Positions 50,559-60,192 are shown, numbered from the stretch's first letter. The stretch: 64,000 nt of DNA from an uncultured Bacillaceae bacterium (GCA_947497585.1 CANMHG010000003.1:310001-374000), one strand, 5' to 3'. The notes: generated from the sequence alone by a model not told the origin. Numbers and translations: made by a program.

Positions 50559-50620
50559 TTGACAATTAGCACTCATATCAACATATAATGGTATTACCAC
50601 AGTGTAAATTGGTATTACCA
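50559..50620 (+). promoter_or_regulatory. Promoter and twin FadR-type operators
   Basis: TTGACA and TATAAT are 19 bp apart (50559-50589). Two identical palindromes TGGTATTACCA at 50589-50599 and 50610-50620 start 21 bp apart, two helical turns, the first touching the -10 element. TGGTN3ACCA is the GntR/FadR-subfamily pattern, so the gene downstream probably represses itself. Confidence 0.75.
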
Positions 50621-50641
50621 AAGATGAGGTGTGATAGATAT

Positions 50642-51328
50642 ATGAAAGAACGCTCTTCAGAGATGATTGGAAAAAAGATTATCCAGTCTATATTAGAAGG
50701 GGAATTTAGCATTAATGAACAACTTCAACCAGAAAGAGATCTTGCCACCCTATTCAATGTGGGAAGACCAACGATTAGAGAAGCGCTACAAAGGTTGGAG
50801 AGAGATGGTTGGATTACAATAAGAAAAGGGTTGCCTGCAATCGTAAATGATTATTGGAAGCAAGGTAACCTAATGACAATCGTAAATATCCTTCAATATC
50901 ATGAAGAAGTCCCAGATGAATTCATAAAATATATGCTTGAATTGAGAATTTCCTTATCTCCAACCTATGTAAAAGATGCGGTTGTTCATAATCGAGTTAG
51001 GGTTATTTCACTATTTGTGCCTCTCGATGAGCTGTTAAATGATGCAGGCAGTTATGCAGATTTTGATTGGAACTTGCAGCTGGGCATTGCAAAATTATCA
51101 TCAAATCCAATCTATCTACTGATACTTAATAGCTTTAAAGACATTTATAAGAAAATGGCTGAGAAATACTTTTGGAATCCAGAACATCGAAGAAAATCTT
51201 ACCATTACTATGCTGAACTGCTAGATGCCGTATTAAAGGGTGATGTAGAGGCAACAGAAACTATAACAAGAAAAATGATGGAAGCAAGTTTAATTCTTTG
51301 GAGTGATAAAGTGAAGGAGGGGAAATAA
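50642..51328 (+). CDS. GntR/FadR-family transcriptional regulator
   Basis: 228 aa. N-terminal winged helix (about 1-70; QLQPERDLATLFNVGRPTIR, ALQRLERDGWITIRKG) followed by a C-terminal helical domain of the FadR/FCD type (residues ~85-215). It resembles E. coli FadR, which binds acyl-CoA, more than metabolite-binding FCD proteins. Target: its own operators and the fatty-acid hydroxylase gene 1 nt downstream. Start ATG 50642 after GAGGTGTGA. Confidence 0.88.
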   Translation: MKERSSEMIGKKIIQSILEGEFSINEQLQPERDLATLFNVGRPTIREALQRLERDGWITIRKGLPAIVNDYWKQGNLMTIVNILQYHEEVPDEFIKYMLELRISLSPTYVKDAVVHNRVRVISLFVPLDELLNDAGSYADFDWNLQLGIAKLSSNPIYLLILNSFKDIYKKMAEKYFWNPEHRRKSYHYYAELLDAVLKGDVEATETITRKMMEASLILWSDKVKEGK

Positions 51329-51329
51329 G

Positions 51330-51947
51330 ATGAAAAGTAAGGGGATTTATCGAGACTTCTTTTTTCATTTTGATATTTTAATTATGGGTTTCATCTTCAT
51401 AGGTGTAGTAGGATTTTTATTAACAATGGACCTTACTATGTCAGTTTTGTTGTTTTTTGTAGTCGGAATCATCACATATATGTTTAGTGAGTATTTAACG
51501 CATCGATTTGTTTTCCATGTAAAAGCACCTAAAAATGCATTATTACTAAAATTAATTAAACGTTTGCATTATGACCACCATAAGAAACCAAATGATTTGA
51601 AGTTACTTTTTTTACCTATCTGGTATAGCCTACCAAGTCTATTTACCTTATCACTAATTTTCTTCGTAATTACTGGCTCATTGGTTGCAACCTTGTCATT
51701 TACAGTGGGTATTCTCTTTATGTTCTTTGTGTATGAGTGGAAGCACTATGTAGCCCACCGTCCATTTAAACCTAAAACTAGATTTGGGAAATGGTTAAAG
51801 AAAACCCATGTATTACACCATTATAAAAACGAAAACTATTGGTATGGAGTTTCTACTCCTTTTGTAGACGTTCTATTTGGAACATTAAAAGATGAAAAGA
51901 ATGTGGAAACTAGTAAAACAGCGAAGGACTTAGAGAATAGATTTTAA
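51330..51947 (+). CDS. Fatty-acid hydroxylase / sterol-desaturase superfamily membrane protein
   Basis: 205 aa, four hydrophobic helices, with di-iron histidine motifs HRFVFH, HYDHH, EWKHYVAH and HVLHHYKNENYWYGVS. The family hydroxylates or desaturates membrane lipids using O2. It follows the FadR-type regulator in one operon (GGAGGGGAAATAAG overlaps the junction), suggesting control by acyl-CoA or lipid status. Confidence 0.88.
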   Translation: MKSKGIYRDFFFHFDILIMGFIFIGVVGFLLTMDLTMSVLLFFVVGIITYMFSEYLTHRFVFHVKAPKNALLLKLIKRLHYDHHKKPNDLKLLFLPIWYSLPSLFTLSLIFFVITGSLVATLSFTVGILFMFFVYEWKHYVAHRPFKPKTRFGKWLKKTHVLHHYKNENYWYGVSTPFVDVLFGTLKDEKNVETSKTAKDLENRF

Positions 51948-51951
51948 TAAG

Positions 51952-51989
51952 AAAGTCCAAAAGTGTAAATAACACCTTTGGACTTTTTA
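51952..51989. terminator. Terminator between hydroxylase and sspH
   Basis: AAAGTCCAA / TTGGACTTT outer stem with GTGT / ACAC inner stem and a TTTAT tail; convergent genes may share it. Confidence 0.8.
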
Positions 51990-51997
51990 TACTTCCT

Positions 51998-52177
51998 TTA
52001 ATGTTCAATTAAGCTATTTACAGGAACATCTTGTTCTTGTTGTGGCTCATCAAGGGGATAAATACGTGCCATTTCACTCGTATCATCAACATGTTGAATA
52101 TAGACAGGTACCTCATTATATGTAACATTTGCCATAACAGGTGACGCTGCAATTTCTTGTGCTCTTTGTTTGTTCAT
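51998..52177 (-). CDS. sspH: Small acid-soluble spore protein H
   Basis: 59 aa beginning MNKQRAQEIAASPVMANVTY, with VPVYIQHVDDTSEMARIYPL and C-terminal VPVNSL, the SspH pattern. Minor spore protein made in the forespore under sigma-G in B. subtilis. AGGAGGTTTACGG supports the ATG; ten codons upstream are spurious. Direct evidence that the organism forms endospores. Confidence 0.93.
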   Translation of the reverse strand: MNKQRAQEIAASPVMANVTYNEVPVYIQHVDDTSEMARIYPLDEPQQEQDVPVNSLIEH

Positions 52178-52250
52178 CCGTAAACCTCCTACTGAATTAT
52201 TCAATAATAATGTTTACTTACTTTCCATGAAGTATTCCTTGAACATCAAG

Positions 52251-53987
52251 CTATGCCAATTGTTGTTCCGCATATTCTCGGTACAAAGGATGTGACTCTA
52301 CCAACTCTTTGTGAGTCCCGCAGCCTGTAACTTTACCACTTTCTATAAAAACAATTTTATCTGCATTAACAATGGTTGATAATCGATGCGCGATGACAAA
52401 AGTAGTACGTCCTTCCATTAAGCGGGCTAAAGCTTGTTGCACCACACTTTCTGATTGGCTGTCTAAACTCGCAGTTGCTTCATCCATCATTAGAATTTTA
52501 GGATTACGTAAAAAAGCACGGGCAATTGCAATGCGTTGTCTTTGGCCGCCTGATAATTTTACCCCACGCTCCCCAACCTCAGTATCAAGTCCTTTAGGGA
52601 ATCCTTTGATGAACTGATCCGCGTAGGCCATTTCTGCAACCTTCCACAGCTGGTCATCGGCTGGTAGTTCATCCTTGTCTAAGCCATAACATAAGTTTTC
52701 TCTTATTGTACCTGCCATCATCGCACTTTCCTGAGAAACATAACCGATTTGACTACGCCATAAATGGATAGAAAGTTCCTGAATAGGAGTGGACCCAACA
52801 AGAATTTGACCAGATGTTGGTTCATAAAAACGTTCGATTAAGCCAAACATGGTTGTTTTACCTCCACCACTTGGACCAGCAAAAGCAATCATCTGGCCTG
52901 GCTGAGCATCTAAAGATACTTGCTGAATCACGGGCTCATCTTCACTATAAGAAAAAGAGACATCTGAAATAATAATTGGAAGGCCGCCGATATCAAGTTC
53001 TACTCCAGCTTTCTCCTCTTCTAAAGGGAGTTCAAGTATCTCAATAATTCGTTCAGTTGCTCCTTTTGCTTTTTGAAGCTGCGTAAAAAACATCGCAAAC
53101 GAGGTGATAGGCATAATGATTTGGAATAGGTAAAGTAAAAAAGCGATTAGAGACCCAGTAGACATCGTTCCATTTGCAACACGCATACCTCCATAAGCAA
53201 TAATCATTACGATAACAGCCATAATTACAAGATGCATGATGGGACCAATGAGTGCAAAAATCCTTGCTTCCTTTAAGCCGTAATGCAAAAGCTTTGAGAT
53301 ACCTAGCATACCATTTGCTTCTTCAGTTTTTTCAGCTGTTGATGATTTCATTAAGCGAATTTCACTTAACGTCTGTTGAATGTCTCCGGTGAATGTTGCT
53401 GTTTCATCTTGAAGTCCACGTGAGATTTTAGCCATTTTCTTTCCGAGGGGAATCATGATTGCCATTGTAAGTGGAACGGAAATCAACATAACTAAGGTCA
53501 TTTTCCAGTCCATGATCAGCAATATGATAACTGCTCCAATGATAGAAATGATTCCTGTAATAAACTGAGGAAAGTGTGTTGATATAAGTTCTTTTACAAT
53601 ACTTGTATCATTAACAACCCGGCTCACAGTTTCACCGCTTGATTGTTTATCAAAAAACGGAACATGCAATCGAATCAGTTTCGACCACATGCGATCGCGA
53701 AGGCTAGCGACTATCTTTTGCCCAACTAGGCTTAGTAAATAAATCGAAATACCACTAATAATTGCTTGGAGGATAAACGCAACTCCAATCATAATCATAA
53801 GAGAGACACTAAGTGCTTCTACCGAAAAATTGTCTACTAAATTCTTTGTTAACAGAGGAACGATCAATCCTGTAATTGTTGTAAGAATACTAGCGAATAG
53901 CCCAATGATGAGAGCCACTTTAGGAATATTCGTTGATAAGATAAGAGATAAAAAAGGCTTTAGTTTATACTCTTGTTTTTCCATCAT
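52251..53987 (-). CDS. bmrA: Multidrug ABC exporter (BmrA-like half transporter)
   Basis: 578 aa: six-helix type IV exporter membrane domain (about 1-310) fused to an ATPase. Walker A GPSGGGKTT near 368, Q loop GYVSQESAMM, signature LSGGQRQRIAIARAF, Walker B ILMMDEATASLDS, H loop IAHRLST. Strongly resembles B. subtilis BmrA (YvcC), a homodimeric drug exporter. AGGAG lies 9 nt upstream of the ATG. Monocistronic on this strand. Confidence 0.92.
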   Translation of the reverse strand: MMEKQEYKLKPFLSLILSTNIPKVALIIGLFASILTTITGLIVPLLTKNLVDNFSVEALSVSLMIMIGVAFILQAIISGISIYLLSLVGQKIVASLRDRMWSKLIRLHVPFFDKQSSGETVSRVVNDTSIVKELISTHFPQFITGIISIIGAVIILLIMDWKMTLVMLISVPLTMAIMIPLGKKMAKISRGLQDETATFTGDIQQTLSEIRLMKSSTAEKTEEANGMLGISKLLHYGLKEARIFALIGPIMHLVIMAVIVMIIAYGGMRVANGTMSTGSLIAFLLYLFQIIMPITSFAMFFTQLQKAKGATERIIEILELPLEEEKAGVELDIGGLPIIISDVSFSYSEDEPVIQQVSLDAQPGQMIAFAGPSGGGKTTMFGLIERFYEPTSGQILVGSTPIQELSIHLWRSQIGYVSQESAMMAGTIRENLCYGLDKDELPADDQLWKVAEMAYADQFIKGFPKGLDTEVGERGVKLSGGQRQRIAIARAFLRNPKILMMDEATASLDSQSESVVQQALARLMEGRTTFVIAHRLSTIVNADKIVFIESGKVTGCGTHKELVESHPLYREYAEQQLA

Positions 53988-54117
53988 GTAGGATAACTCC
54001 TGTCATTATGTATTTACTCTAGCTATATCTTACTCCAAATGACTCTAACAACCAATTTTAAACACCCCTACTTTATCACTTTAACGCACCGGGGGTCAGG
54101 CCCCAGAAGACATAATT

Positions 54118-54148
54118 AAAAGGCTAACGTAAGTTGGTTAGCCTTTTT
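54118..54148 (-). terminator. Terminator of the diguanylate cyclase pair
   Basis: AAAAGGCTAAC / GTTAGCCTTTT perfect 11-bp stem with an 8-nt loop; the stem touches the last stop codon. Confidence 0.85.
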
Positions 54149-55217
54149 ATGCTATATATTGAACTTGATTTTTTCCATATTCTTTTGCGAGATAAAGTGC
54201 TTCGTCAGCACGTTTTAATAGATCTTTTGGTTGGTCCATTGATTGAAGTTCTGCGATACCAAAGCTACAAGTGATGCTTCCTACATCTTTGAAGTGATGG
54301 TTCGAAATCATCTCTCTCAGTGTTTCCCCAAGCTTTATAGATTCTATTTTGTTGTGGTTCTCTGCAATAATCAGAAATTCTTCGCCACCCCATCTGCCAA
54401 AATGAGCATTAGTTGGGAGCTGCATTGTTAAGTAGGAAGTTAATTCAACTAAGACTTCATCCCCGATTTCATGACCATAAATATCATTTATTCTCTTAAA
54501 GTTATCTACATCAAACAAGATAATAGAAAGCGGCTGTTTACTATTTTGTACCGTCAGTATTTTATCCTGAAGCACATTATCGAGGTTTCTTCGGTTAGGT
54601 AAGCCTGTTAAATAATCTGTGACAGCATTTCTTTTGTTTACTTCAACTTCTAAGAAGCCTTCAAATATATACTGAGTAAAATACAAACAGATAATGAATC
54701 CGATTGTTGCCATATTAAATTGGATTAATGTATCAATTGTATTACTGTCTGAAAATGGGCTTGTAATAGTATGGATACTACTAAGAATCACACTATAAGA
54801 AAATGCCAACAAAGAAAAAATGAGGGCAACCTTTCTTTTGAATATAAAGAAATAGAGAAGATAGGTAGTTGCCATCCAGTAGGCAATGGGGCCTAAGTGG
54901 ACATTTCCGTTATAACCAAGCTCAGTCAAAATATTAAGGCTAAGATTTGAGTTATATATAAGTGTAGTGGATAAGAATAATAGTATATCAATCACATTGG
55001 TATTGCGTTTATTTGCCCATAATAAAATCATACAAAGAATTAACACAGCTATTTGTGATAGTAAAGACACATATTTACCTATGTTACTGTTGCCACTGGT
55101 AAGCACGAGCAGACACACCGTTCCGAAAGATAAAATGAAAATTGGAATCAATGCCAGGTAAATTCGACGCTTAAGTTGTGTTAATGCATGATTGGTATAG
55201 AAAAAGTAACTTGTCAT
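54147..55217 (-). CDS. Membrane diguanylate cyclase (GGDEF), copy 2
   Basis: 356 aa. Six hydrophobic helices (about 18-200) form a sensor region; a C-terminal GGDEF domain (about 200-356) has DYLTGLPNRRNLD, FDVDNFKRINDIYGHEIGD and active-site GGEEF, so it should make cyclic di-GMP. Related along its whole length to the gene upstream: a tandem duplicate separated by 42 bp. No EAL domain and no RxxD inhibitory site directly before GGEEF (FGRWGGEEF). Confidence 0.88.
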   Translation of the reverse strand: MTSYFFYTNHALTQLKRRIYLALIPIFILSFGTVCLLVLTSGNSNIGKYVSLLSQIAVLILCMILLWANKRNTNVIDILLFLSTTLIYNSNLSLNILTELGYNGNVHLGPIAYWMATTYLLYFFIFKRKVALIFSLLAFSYSVILSSIHTITSPFSDSNTIDTLIQFNMATIGFIICLYFTQYIFEGFLEVEVNKRNAVTDYLTGLPNRRNLDNVLQDKILTVQNSKQPLSIILFDVDNFKRINDIYGHEIGDEVLVELTSYLTMQLPTNAHFGRWGGEEFLIIAENHNKIESIKLGETLREMISNHHFKDVGSITCSFGIAELQSMDQPKDLLKRADEALYLAKEYGKNQVQYIA

Positions 55218-55259
55218 AAGACATACTCCACCTATTATTGTATTAGAATTAAACTGCTT

Positions 55260-56327
55260 TTAACTCGCTATACATACTTGATTTTTGCCATTATCTTTCG
55301 CTTTATATAATGCTTCATCAGCACGGCTGATTATGTCCTTTGTTAACTCGTTTTCTAGTAAAAACGCAACTCCAAAGCTACATGTTACTGACTTGTCGAT
55401 TCCGTTAAAATGGTGCTGTGAAATGGTCATCCTAACCTGTTCAGCTAATTCACTAGTAGAACTTCCACTTGTAATTAAAAGGAACTCTTCGCCACCCCAC
55501 CTACCAAAGTAAGTATTTTTCGGCAATTGTTTGTGAATGATTTCTGTTAACTCTTTTAAAACACTATCACCCACATCATGTCCGTATTGATCATTAATTT
55601 TTTTGAAATTATCAACATCAAATAGAATAGCTGATAAAGCTTCCTTTGTTTTTGCAACTCTAGTAATTTCAGCATTAAGTACCGTGTCCATTTTTCTCCT
55701 ATTATAAATCGACGTAAGATAGTCTGTGTTAGCCAATCTTTTAGCCGCATCCGCCTGCATAAAAATTTCGAACATATGCTGTACAAAGTATAAACAGATG
55801 ATAAGACCTAAAATTGAAACATAATATTGCAGTAAAGTATCTACTGTTTGAGTTAATACATGTTCACTGAAAAAAATATGATAAAGACCTGGTATCAAAC
55901 TAAGCACAAAGTTTGTGAAAGAAAAGAGTAATGCTGTTTTACCTCTAAACGTAAAGAAAATCATTAAATAAACTAATGGCATCCAGTATGAAAATGTCCC
56001 TAAGTGCATATCTCCGTCTCGTCCTAAATGATAGAAAATCGTATAATATGTTCTTATGAGTGTTATGAATGCTGTAATTAGACAAAGAAGAATATCAACA
56101 AATTGTAAGGAATTTTTATGAATAAAGAGAAATAGGTAACATACCATGAGACCAATGGAGAGTGAACCGAAAGTTACAATATTTATTAGATTTAAGTTTC
56201 CAGCTGAATATATTAAGTAAGTTAGAAATAAAAAAGTCACAATAAAAATAGGAAAAACTACTAAATAAATTTTTCTTTTAATAGTAGAAATAGAAGAGTT
56301 ATTATAAAAAAATCCCTTAATATCCAT
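55260..56327 (-). CDS. Membrane diguanylate cyclase (GGDEF), copy 1
   Basis: 355 aa with the same layout as its neighbour: N-terminal NNSSISTIKRKIYLVVFPIF, six hydrophobic segments, and a GGDEF domain (FDVDNFKKINDQYGHDVGD, GRWGGEEF). The GGEEF active site is intact. I chose the start MDIKGFF (GGGTG 5 nt upstream), which makes both paralogues equal in length; a longer frame adds 33 unmatched residues. Probably co-transcribed with copy 2. Confidence 0.87.
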   Translation of the reverse strand: MDIKGFFYNNSSISTIKRKIYLVVFPIFIVTFLFLTYLIYSAGNLNLINIVTFGSLSIGLMVCYLFLFIHKNSLQFVDILLCLITAFITLIRTYYTIFYHLGRDGDMHLGTFSYWMPLVYLMIFFTFRGKTALLFSFTNFVLSLIPGLYHIFFSEHVLTQTVDTLLQYYVSILGLIICLYFVQHMFEIFMQADAAKRLANTDYLTSIYNRRKMDTVLNAEITRVAKTKEALSAILFDVDNFKKINDQYGHDVGDSVLKELTEIIHKQLPKNTYFGRWGGEEFLLITSGSSTSELAEQVRMTISQHHFNGIDKSVTCSFGVAFLLENELTKDIISRADEALYKAKDNGKNQVCIAS

Positions 56328-56454
56328 CTTTTCACCCATCCATTCCTTAAATCTAATCCTATAACTATAGTATATCACAGGAAAACTATTAGCAAAATAT
56401 GTATATATAGTAGTTTTAACCCACAAAAATTTTTCTTGTTATGATCGCAAAAAA

Positions 56455-56516
56455 TTGACACGCTAATCATGTGTAATTATAGTTAAACTTGTTAATAGTT
56501 AAACAGTTGAACAATT
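56455..56516 (+). promoter_or_regulatory. marR-mmpL promoter and MarR-type operator
   Basis: TTGACA, 17-bp spacer, TATAGT (56455-56483). Overlapping and following the -10 are TAGTTAAAC repeats at 56480 and 56496 and a broad palindrome with TTGTT / AACAA ends (56489-56514). The layout suggests autorepression. Confidence 0.7.
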
Positions 56517-56554
56517 AAATTATAGAACAAAAATAGGTGAGGTGAAAAGATAAA

Positions 56555-57013
56555 ATGACGGTAAACAATATTAAAGAGCTAGTCGATCGCTATATCGAAG
56601 TATCTTTTTCAGTAAATAGTAAAGCCGAATCTCTAGTGAAAGAACAAATTAGCAGTGATTTAACGAATGACCAGCACTACACATTAAGATATATGCATAA
56701 GGTTGGTACTTGTACTTCCTCTGAATTAGCTGAAGTATTTAATGTGAAAAAAAGTGCAATAACAGCCATGATTAATCGTATGTGGGAAAAAGGATTCATT
56801 GAAAGAACACGTGATGATAATGATCGAAGAGTGGTTTACTTAACGCTAACGGATAAAGGTAATGAATTATTTCTGAAAACTGAACAACGAATTCATAAAT
56901 TAGTAGAGTCGTTGATTACTAAATTTGAACAAACTGAGATTGAACAATTCATCAAGACATTTGAAAAACTCAATCAACTATTACAAGAAAGTAACGATAA
57001 AGTGGAGGAATAG
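56555..57013 (+). CDS. MarR-family regulator
   Basis: 152 aa winged helix: LTNDQHYTLRYMHKVG, recognition region TSSELAEVFNVKKSAITAMINRMWEKG, wing RDDNDRRVVYLTLTDKG. MarR proteins repress until a ligand binds. Two nt before the transporter gene, so it most likely controls the exporter. AGGTGAGGTG precedes the ATG. Confidence 0.93.
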   Translation: MTVNNIKELVDRYIEVSFSVNSKAESLVKEQISSDLTNDQHYTLRYMHKVGTCTSSELAEVFNVKKSAITAMINRMWEKGFIERTRDDNDRRVVYLTLTDKGNELFLKTEQRIHKLVESLITKFEQTEIEQFIKTFEKLNQLLQESNDKVEE

Positions 57014-57015
57014 CC

Positions 57016-60000
57016 GTGAATTTTATTATTAAACAGAAGTGGTTAGTCATGATAACTTGGCTTGCTGTAGTTGTAGGGTTATTTTTAATTGCCCCAAACA
57101 TGGCAGACCTTGTTCGTGAGAAGGGGCAGATTAGTGTTCCTGAAGGATATTCATCAAACCTTGCTGGTCAAATTATGAAGGAAGTTCAGCATCAAGAAGG
57201 TGGGGGAGATGAAACACAGGTTGCTCTTGTGTTTCATAATGAGAATACATTAACCTCTGAAGAAATCAGTGAAGCTGAAAAAGCGATTCGGGCTTTAGAG
57301 GAAAATAAAGATGAACTGGGTGTTACAGAGATACTGACCCATTTTAATGAAGAGACCTTGAAGACTCAACTTGTGTCTGAGGATGGTAAGTCGATCCTTG
57401 CATCGATTAAGTTCAGTTGGAATGAAAGAGAACCAAGTGAGTTACGAGATGACATGTATCAAGCAGTTGAACATATTAATGTAGAACATTTTTATACGAG
57501 TGAATGGTTAATCGGTGAGGATTTAATACAAAGTTCTCAGGAAGGTCTGAAAAAAACAGAAGGAATCACAGTTGTATTCATTCTAGTCGTTTTATTACTA
57601 GTTTTTAGATCTATAATTTCACCGATAATCCCATTGTTAACGGTAGGATTTACTTACTTAGCCTCACAGTCTATTGTATCGTTTTTAGTAGATTTGTTTG
57701 ATTTCCCGATATCAACGTACACTCAGATCTTCTTAGTGGCCATTTTATTTGGAATTGGGACTGATTATTGTATCCTGTTACTTAGCCGATTTAAGGAAGA
57801 ATTAATACAAAAGGAAAGTGTAACAGACGCAATTATTGAAACGTACCGAAATGCTGGAAGAACAGTTTTCTTCAGTGGTGTCGCAGTGATGATTGGATTT
57901 GCTGCGATTGGTTTTTCCCAATTCATACTATATCAATCTGCAGCAGCTGTCGCAGTAGGTGTAGCAATCTTGTTAATTGCTTTGTTTACAATTGTTCCAT
58001 TTTTCATGGCTGTATTAGGGAGAAAGATTTTTTGGCCATCCAAAGGTAAGCTTGAACATGGTGATAGCAAGCTATGGGCATTTGCAGGAAGATTTTCATT
58101 GGGACGCCCACTTGTTTCCCTTGCTATTGTAGCAGTCATTTGCGTTCCTTTTTTAGTAACTTATGATGGTGATTTATCCTACGATTCATTAGAAGAGATC
58201 AGTGGTGAGGTAAATTCCATTAGTGCTTTTAATGCGATTGCAGGAAGCTTTGGTCCTGGAGAGTCGATGCCAACAAAGGTGGTTATTAAAAATGATGAGG
58301 AAATGGATTCAGTTGACTATATAGGTTTAGCTGAGAAGATTAGCCAGGAGTTAGACAAAGTTGACTTAGTAGGGACTGTTCGATCTGTAACAAGACCTAC
58401 AGGTGAATCTATCGAGGACTTCTTTGTTTCTAAGCAGGCTGAATCACTAGAAGAAGGCTTAGGTGAAGGGAAAGAAGGGTTAGATCAAATTAGTGAAGGT
58501 TTACAGGAAGCAAGCAGTGAACTATCAAAATCTGAACCAGAGTTAGCAAGTGCAACAGATGGGATCAGTGAGCTAATAACAGGTACAACCCAAATCAAAA
58601 CAGGCTTATCTGACATTCAATTGAACTTAGCTAAAATTGAAAATGGGATTCGTCAAGGATCCATGGGTTCAAATGAAATTAAAGCTGGTTTAGCACAATC
58701 AAAAGTTGGTACAGAAGAGCTTTTAGATGGCTATAAAGAGTTATTAAACGGATATAAAGGTATGGAAGTAAATCTTTCAGCTCTAACCACTAAATATCAA
58801 GAGGTCAGTGGTGGGTTAACTGGTATTTCTGATGCTTTAGGTAAAATTGAAACAGATAATTTTACAAATCTAGAAAGTAATTATGAAGGCTTAGCTTCTG
58901 ATATGAACTACCTTGTAATTAAAGGCACTATTCAGGAAGTGCAAAAACAATTACCTGTTTTATCTCAAGGACTAACTGACTTAAATGTTGGACTTGGTCA
59001 GATCAATGGTGGAATGACATCAGCAAATGCTGGATTTGAGCAAGCTCTTGGTGGTCAACAACAGTTAATAGTTGGTCTTGAGCAAATAATTCAGGGGATT
59101 GAAGCCCAACAAGCAGGCCTTGAACAATTAGCAAATGGTCAAGGACAGATTGTTAATAGTTTCCCTAAATTAAAAAATGGCTTAGCAGGAATTACAGATG
59201 GCCAGCAGCAGCTTCTTGAAGGCTTTGGTTCACTGGGTGGACAATTATCACAGTTAACAGAAGGACTTGAACAAAGTGCAGATGGTTTAATACAAGTATC
59301 AACAGGTTTAGGGTCAGCTCAAGAATATTTAGCAGGTCTCTCAAGTACTGGCAAATTGAATGGTTTCTATTTACCAGCTGAGGTACTTGAAAGTGAAGAG
59401 TTCGAGCAAGCATTAGATGTGTATATGTCTAAGGATCGAAAAATCATGACGATGGACATTATTTTTACAGAAAGTCCATACTCAAACGAATCGATGCAGC
59501 AAGTTGAAGAAATAAAAGAGGCAGTTGAACGGGCAACAAAAAATACGAAGCTTGAAAATGCCGTAGTTGCTGTCGGGGGAATTACAAGTACGAATGCCGA
59601 CTTAGATACGATGTCCGGAAATGATTATTCCAGAACAGTTGTCTTAATGCTAATTGGAATTTCAATCATTCTAATCTTTTTATTTAGATCTCTTATTATG
59701 CCGGTCTATATTATTGGATCATTGATTTTGACGTATTATACTACGATTGCTATTAATGAGGTAATATTCGTTAATCTTCTCGGCTATAGTGGTATTAGCT
59801 GGGCAGTTCCATTCTTTGGCTTCGTAATCCTAGTCGCTTTAGGTGTAGACTACAGTATTTTCCTAATGGATCGATTTAATGAATACAAAGATCTGTCAGT
59901 GGGAGAGGCCATGTTAATGGCAATGAAAAAGATGGGAACAGTTATTATCTCAGCAGTTATTATCTTAGGTGGAACATTTGCTGCAATGATGCCTTCTGGA

Positions 60001-60144
60001 ATGCTTTCATTGTTACAAATTGCTTCAATTGTATTAATAGGGTTACTGCTATATGCATTCGTCATATTACCTTTATTTATACCAGTCATGGTTAAAAACT
60101 TCGGTGAGGCGAACTGGTGGCCGTTTAAGCGAGTGAATAACTAA
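57016..60144 (+). CDS. MMPL/RND-type exporter with long coiled-coil ectodomain
   Basis: 1042 aa, longer than the ~720 aa of B. subtilis YdfJ. Helix 1 is at 10-27, the first transmembrane bundle at about 185-345 (with GIGTDYCILLLSRFKEEL) and the second at about 870-1035 (LGVDYSIFLMDRFNEY). Between them, residues about 470-800 form an Gly/Leu/Gln-rich heptad-like region (EGLGEGKEGLDQISEGL, GLEQLANGQGQIV) resembling YhgE/Pip-type coils. Likely drug or lipid export driven by the proton motive force. The start is GTG with GTGGAGGA upstream. Confidence 0.92.
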   Translation: MNFIIKQKWLVMITWLAVVVGLFLIAPNMADLVREKGQISVPEGYSSNLAGQIMKEVQHQEGGGDETQVALVFHNENTLTSEEISEAEKAIRALEENKDELGVTEILTHFNEETLKTQLVSEDGKSILASIKFSWNEREPSELRDDMYQAVEHINVEHFYTSEWLIGEDLIQSSQEGLKKTEGITVVFILVVLLLVFRSIISPIIPLLTVGFTYLASQSIVSFLVDLFDFPISTYTQIFLVAILFGIGTDYCILLLSRFKEELIQKESVTDAIIETYRNAGRTVFFSGVAVMIGFAAIGFSQFILYQSAAAVAVGVAILLIALFTIVPFFMAVLGRKIFWPSKGKLEHGDSKLWAFAGRFSLGRPLVSLAIVAVICVPFLVTYDGDLSYDSLEEISGEVNSISAFNAIAGSFGPGESMPTKVVIKNDEEMDSVDYIGLAEKISQELDKVDLVGTVRSVTRPTGESIEDFFVSKQAESLEEGLGEGKEGLDQISEGLQEASSELSKSEPELASATDGISELITGTTQIKTGLSDIQLNLAKIENGIRQGSMGSNEIKAGLAQSKVGTEELLDGYKELLNGYKGMEVNLSALTTKYQEVSGGLTGISDALGKIETDNFTNLESNYEGLASDMNYLVIKGTIQEVQKQLPVLSQGLTDLNVGLGQINGGMTSANAGFEQALGGQQQLIVGLEQIIQGIEAQQAGLEQLANGQGQIVNSFPKLKNGLAGITDGQQQLLEGFGSLGGQLSQLTEGLEQSADGLIQVSTGLGSAQEYLAGLSSTGKLNGFYLPAEVLESEEFEQALDVYMSKDRKIMTMDIIFTESPYSNESMQQVEEIKEAVERATKNTKLENAVVAVGGITSTNADLDTMSGNDYSRTVVLMLIGISIILIFLFRSLIMPVYIIGSLILTYYTTIAINEVIFVNLLGYSGISWAVPFFGFVILVALGVDYSIFLMDRFNEYKDLSVGEAMLMAMKKMGTVIISAVIILGGTFAAMMPSGMLSLLQIASIVLIGLLLYAFVILPLFIPVMVKNFGEANWWPFKRVNN

Positions 60145-60152
60145 TTTAATTT

Positions 60153-60192
60153 ATAGCCCTAATCACATGATGATTGGGGCTATTGTTTTTAT
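60153..60192 (+). terminator. MMPL gene terminator
   Basis: ATAGCCC-AATCA / TGATT-GGGGCTAT stem followed by TGTTTTTAT. Confidence 0.85.

Noticed and set aside
54087..54105. Short hairpin GGGGTCAGGCCCC between bmrA and the cyclase genes
   Set aside because: Only a 4-bp stem without a U tract; it may be part of a dispersed repeat but I cannot define its ends.
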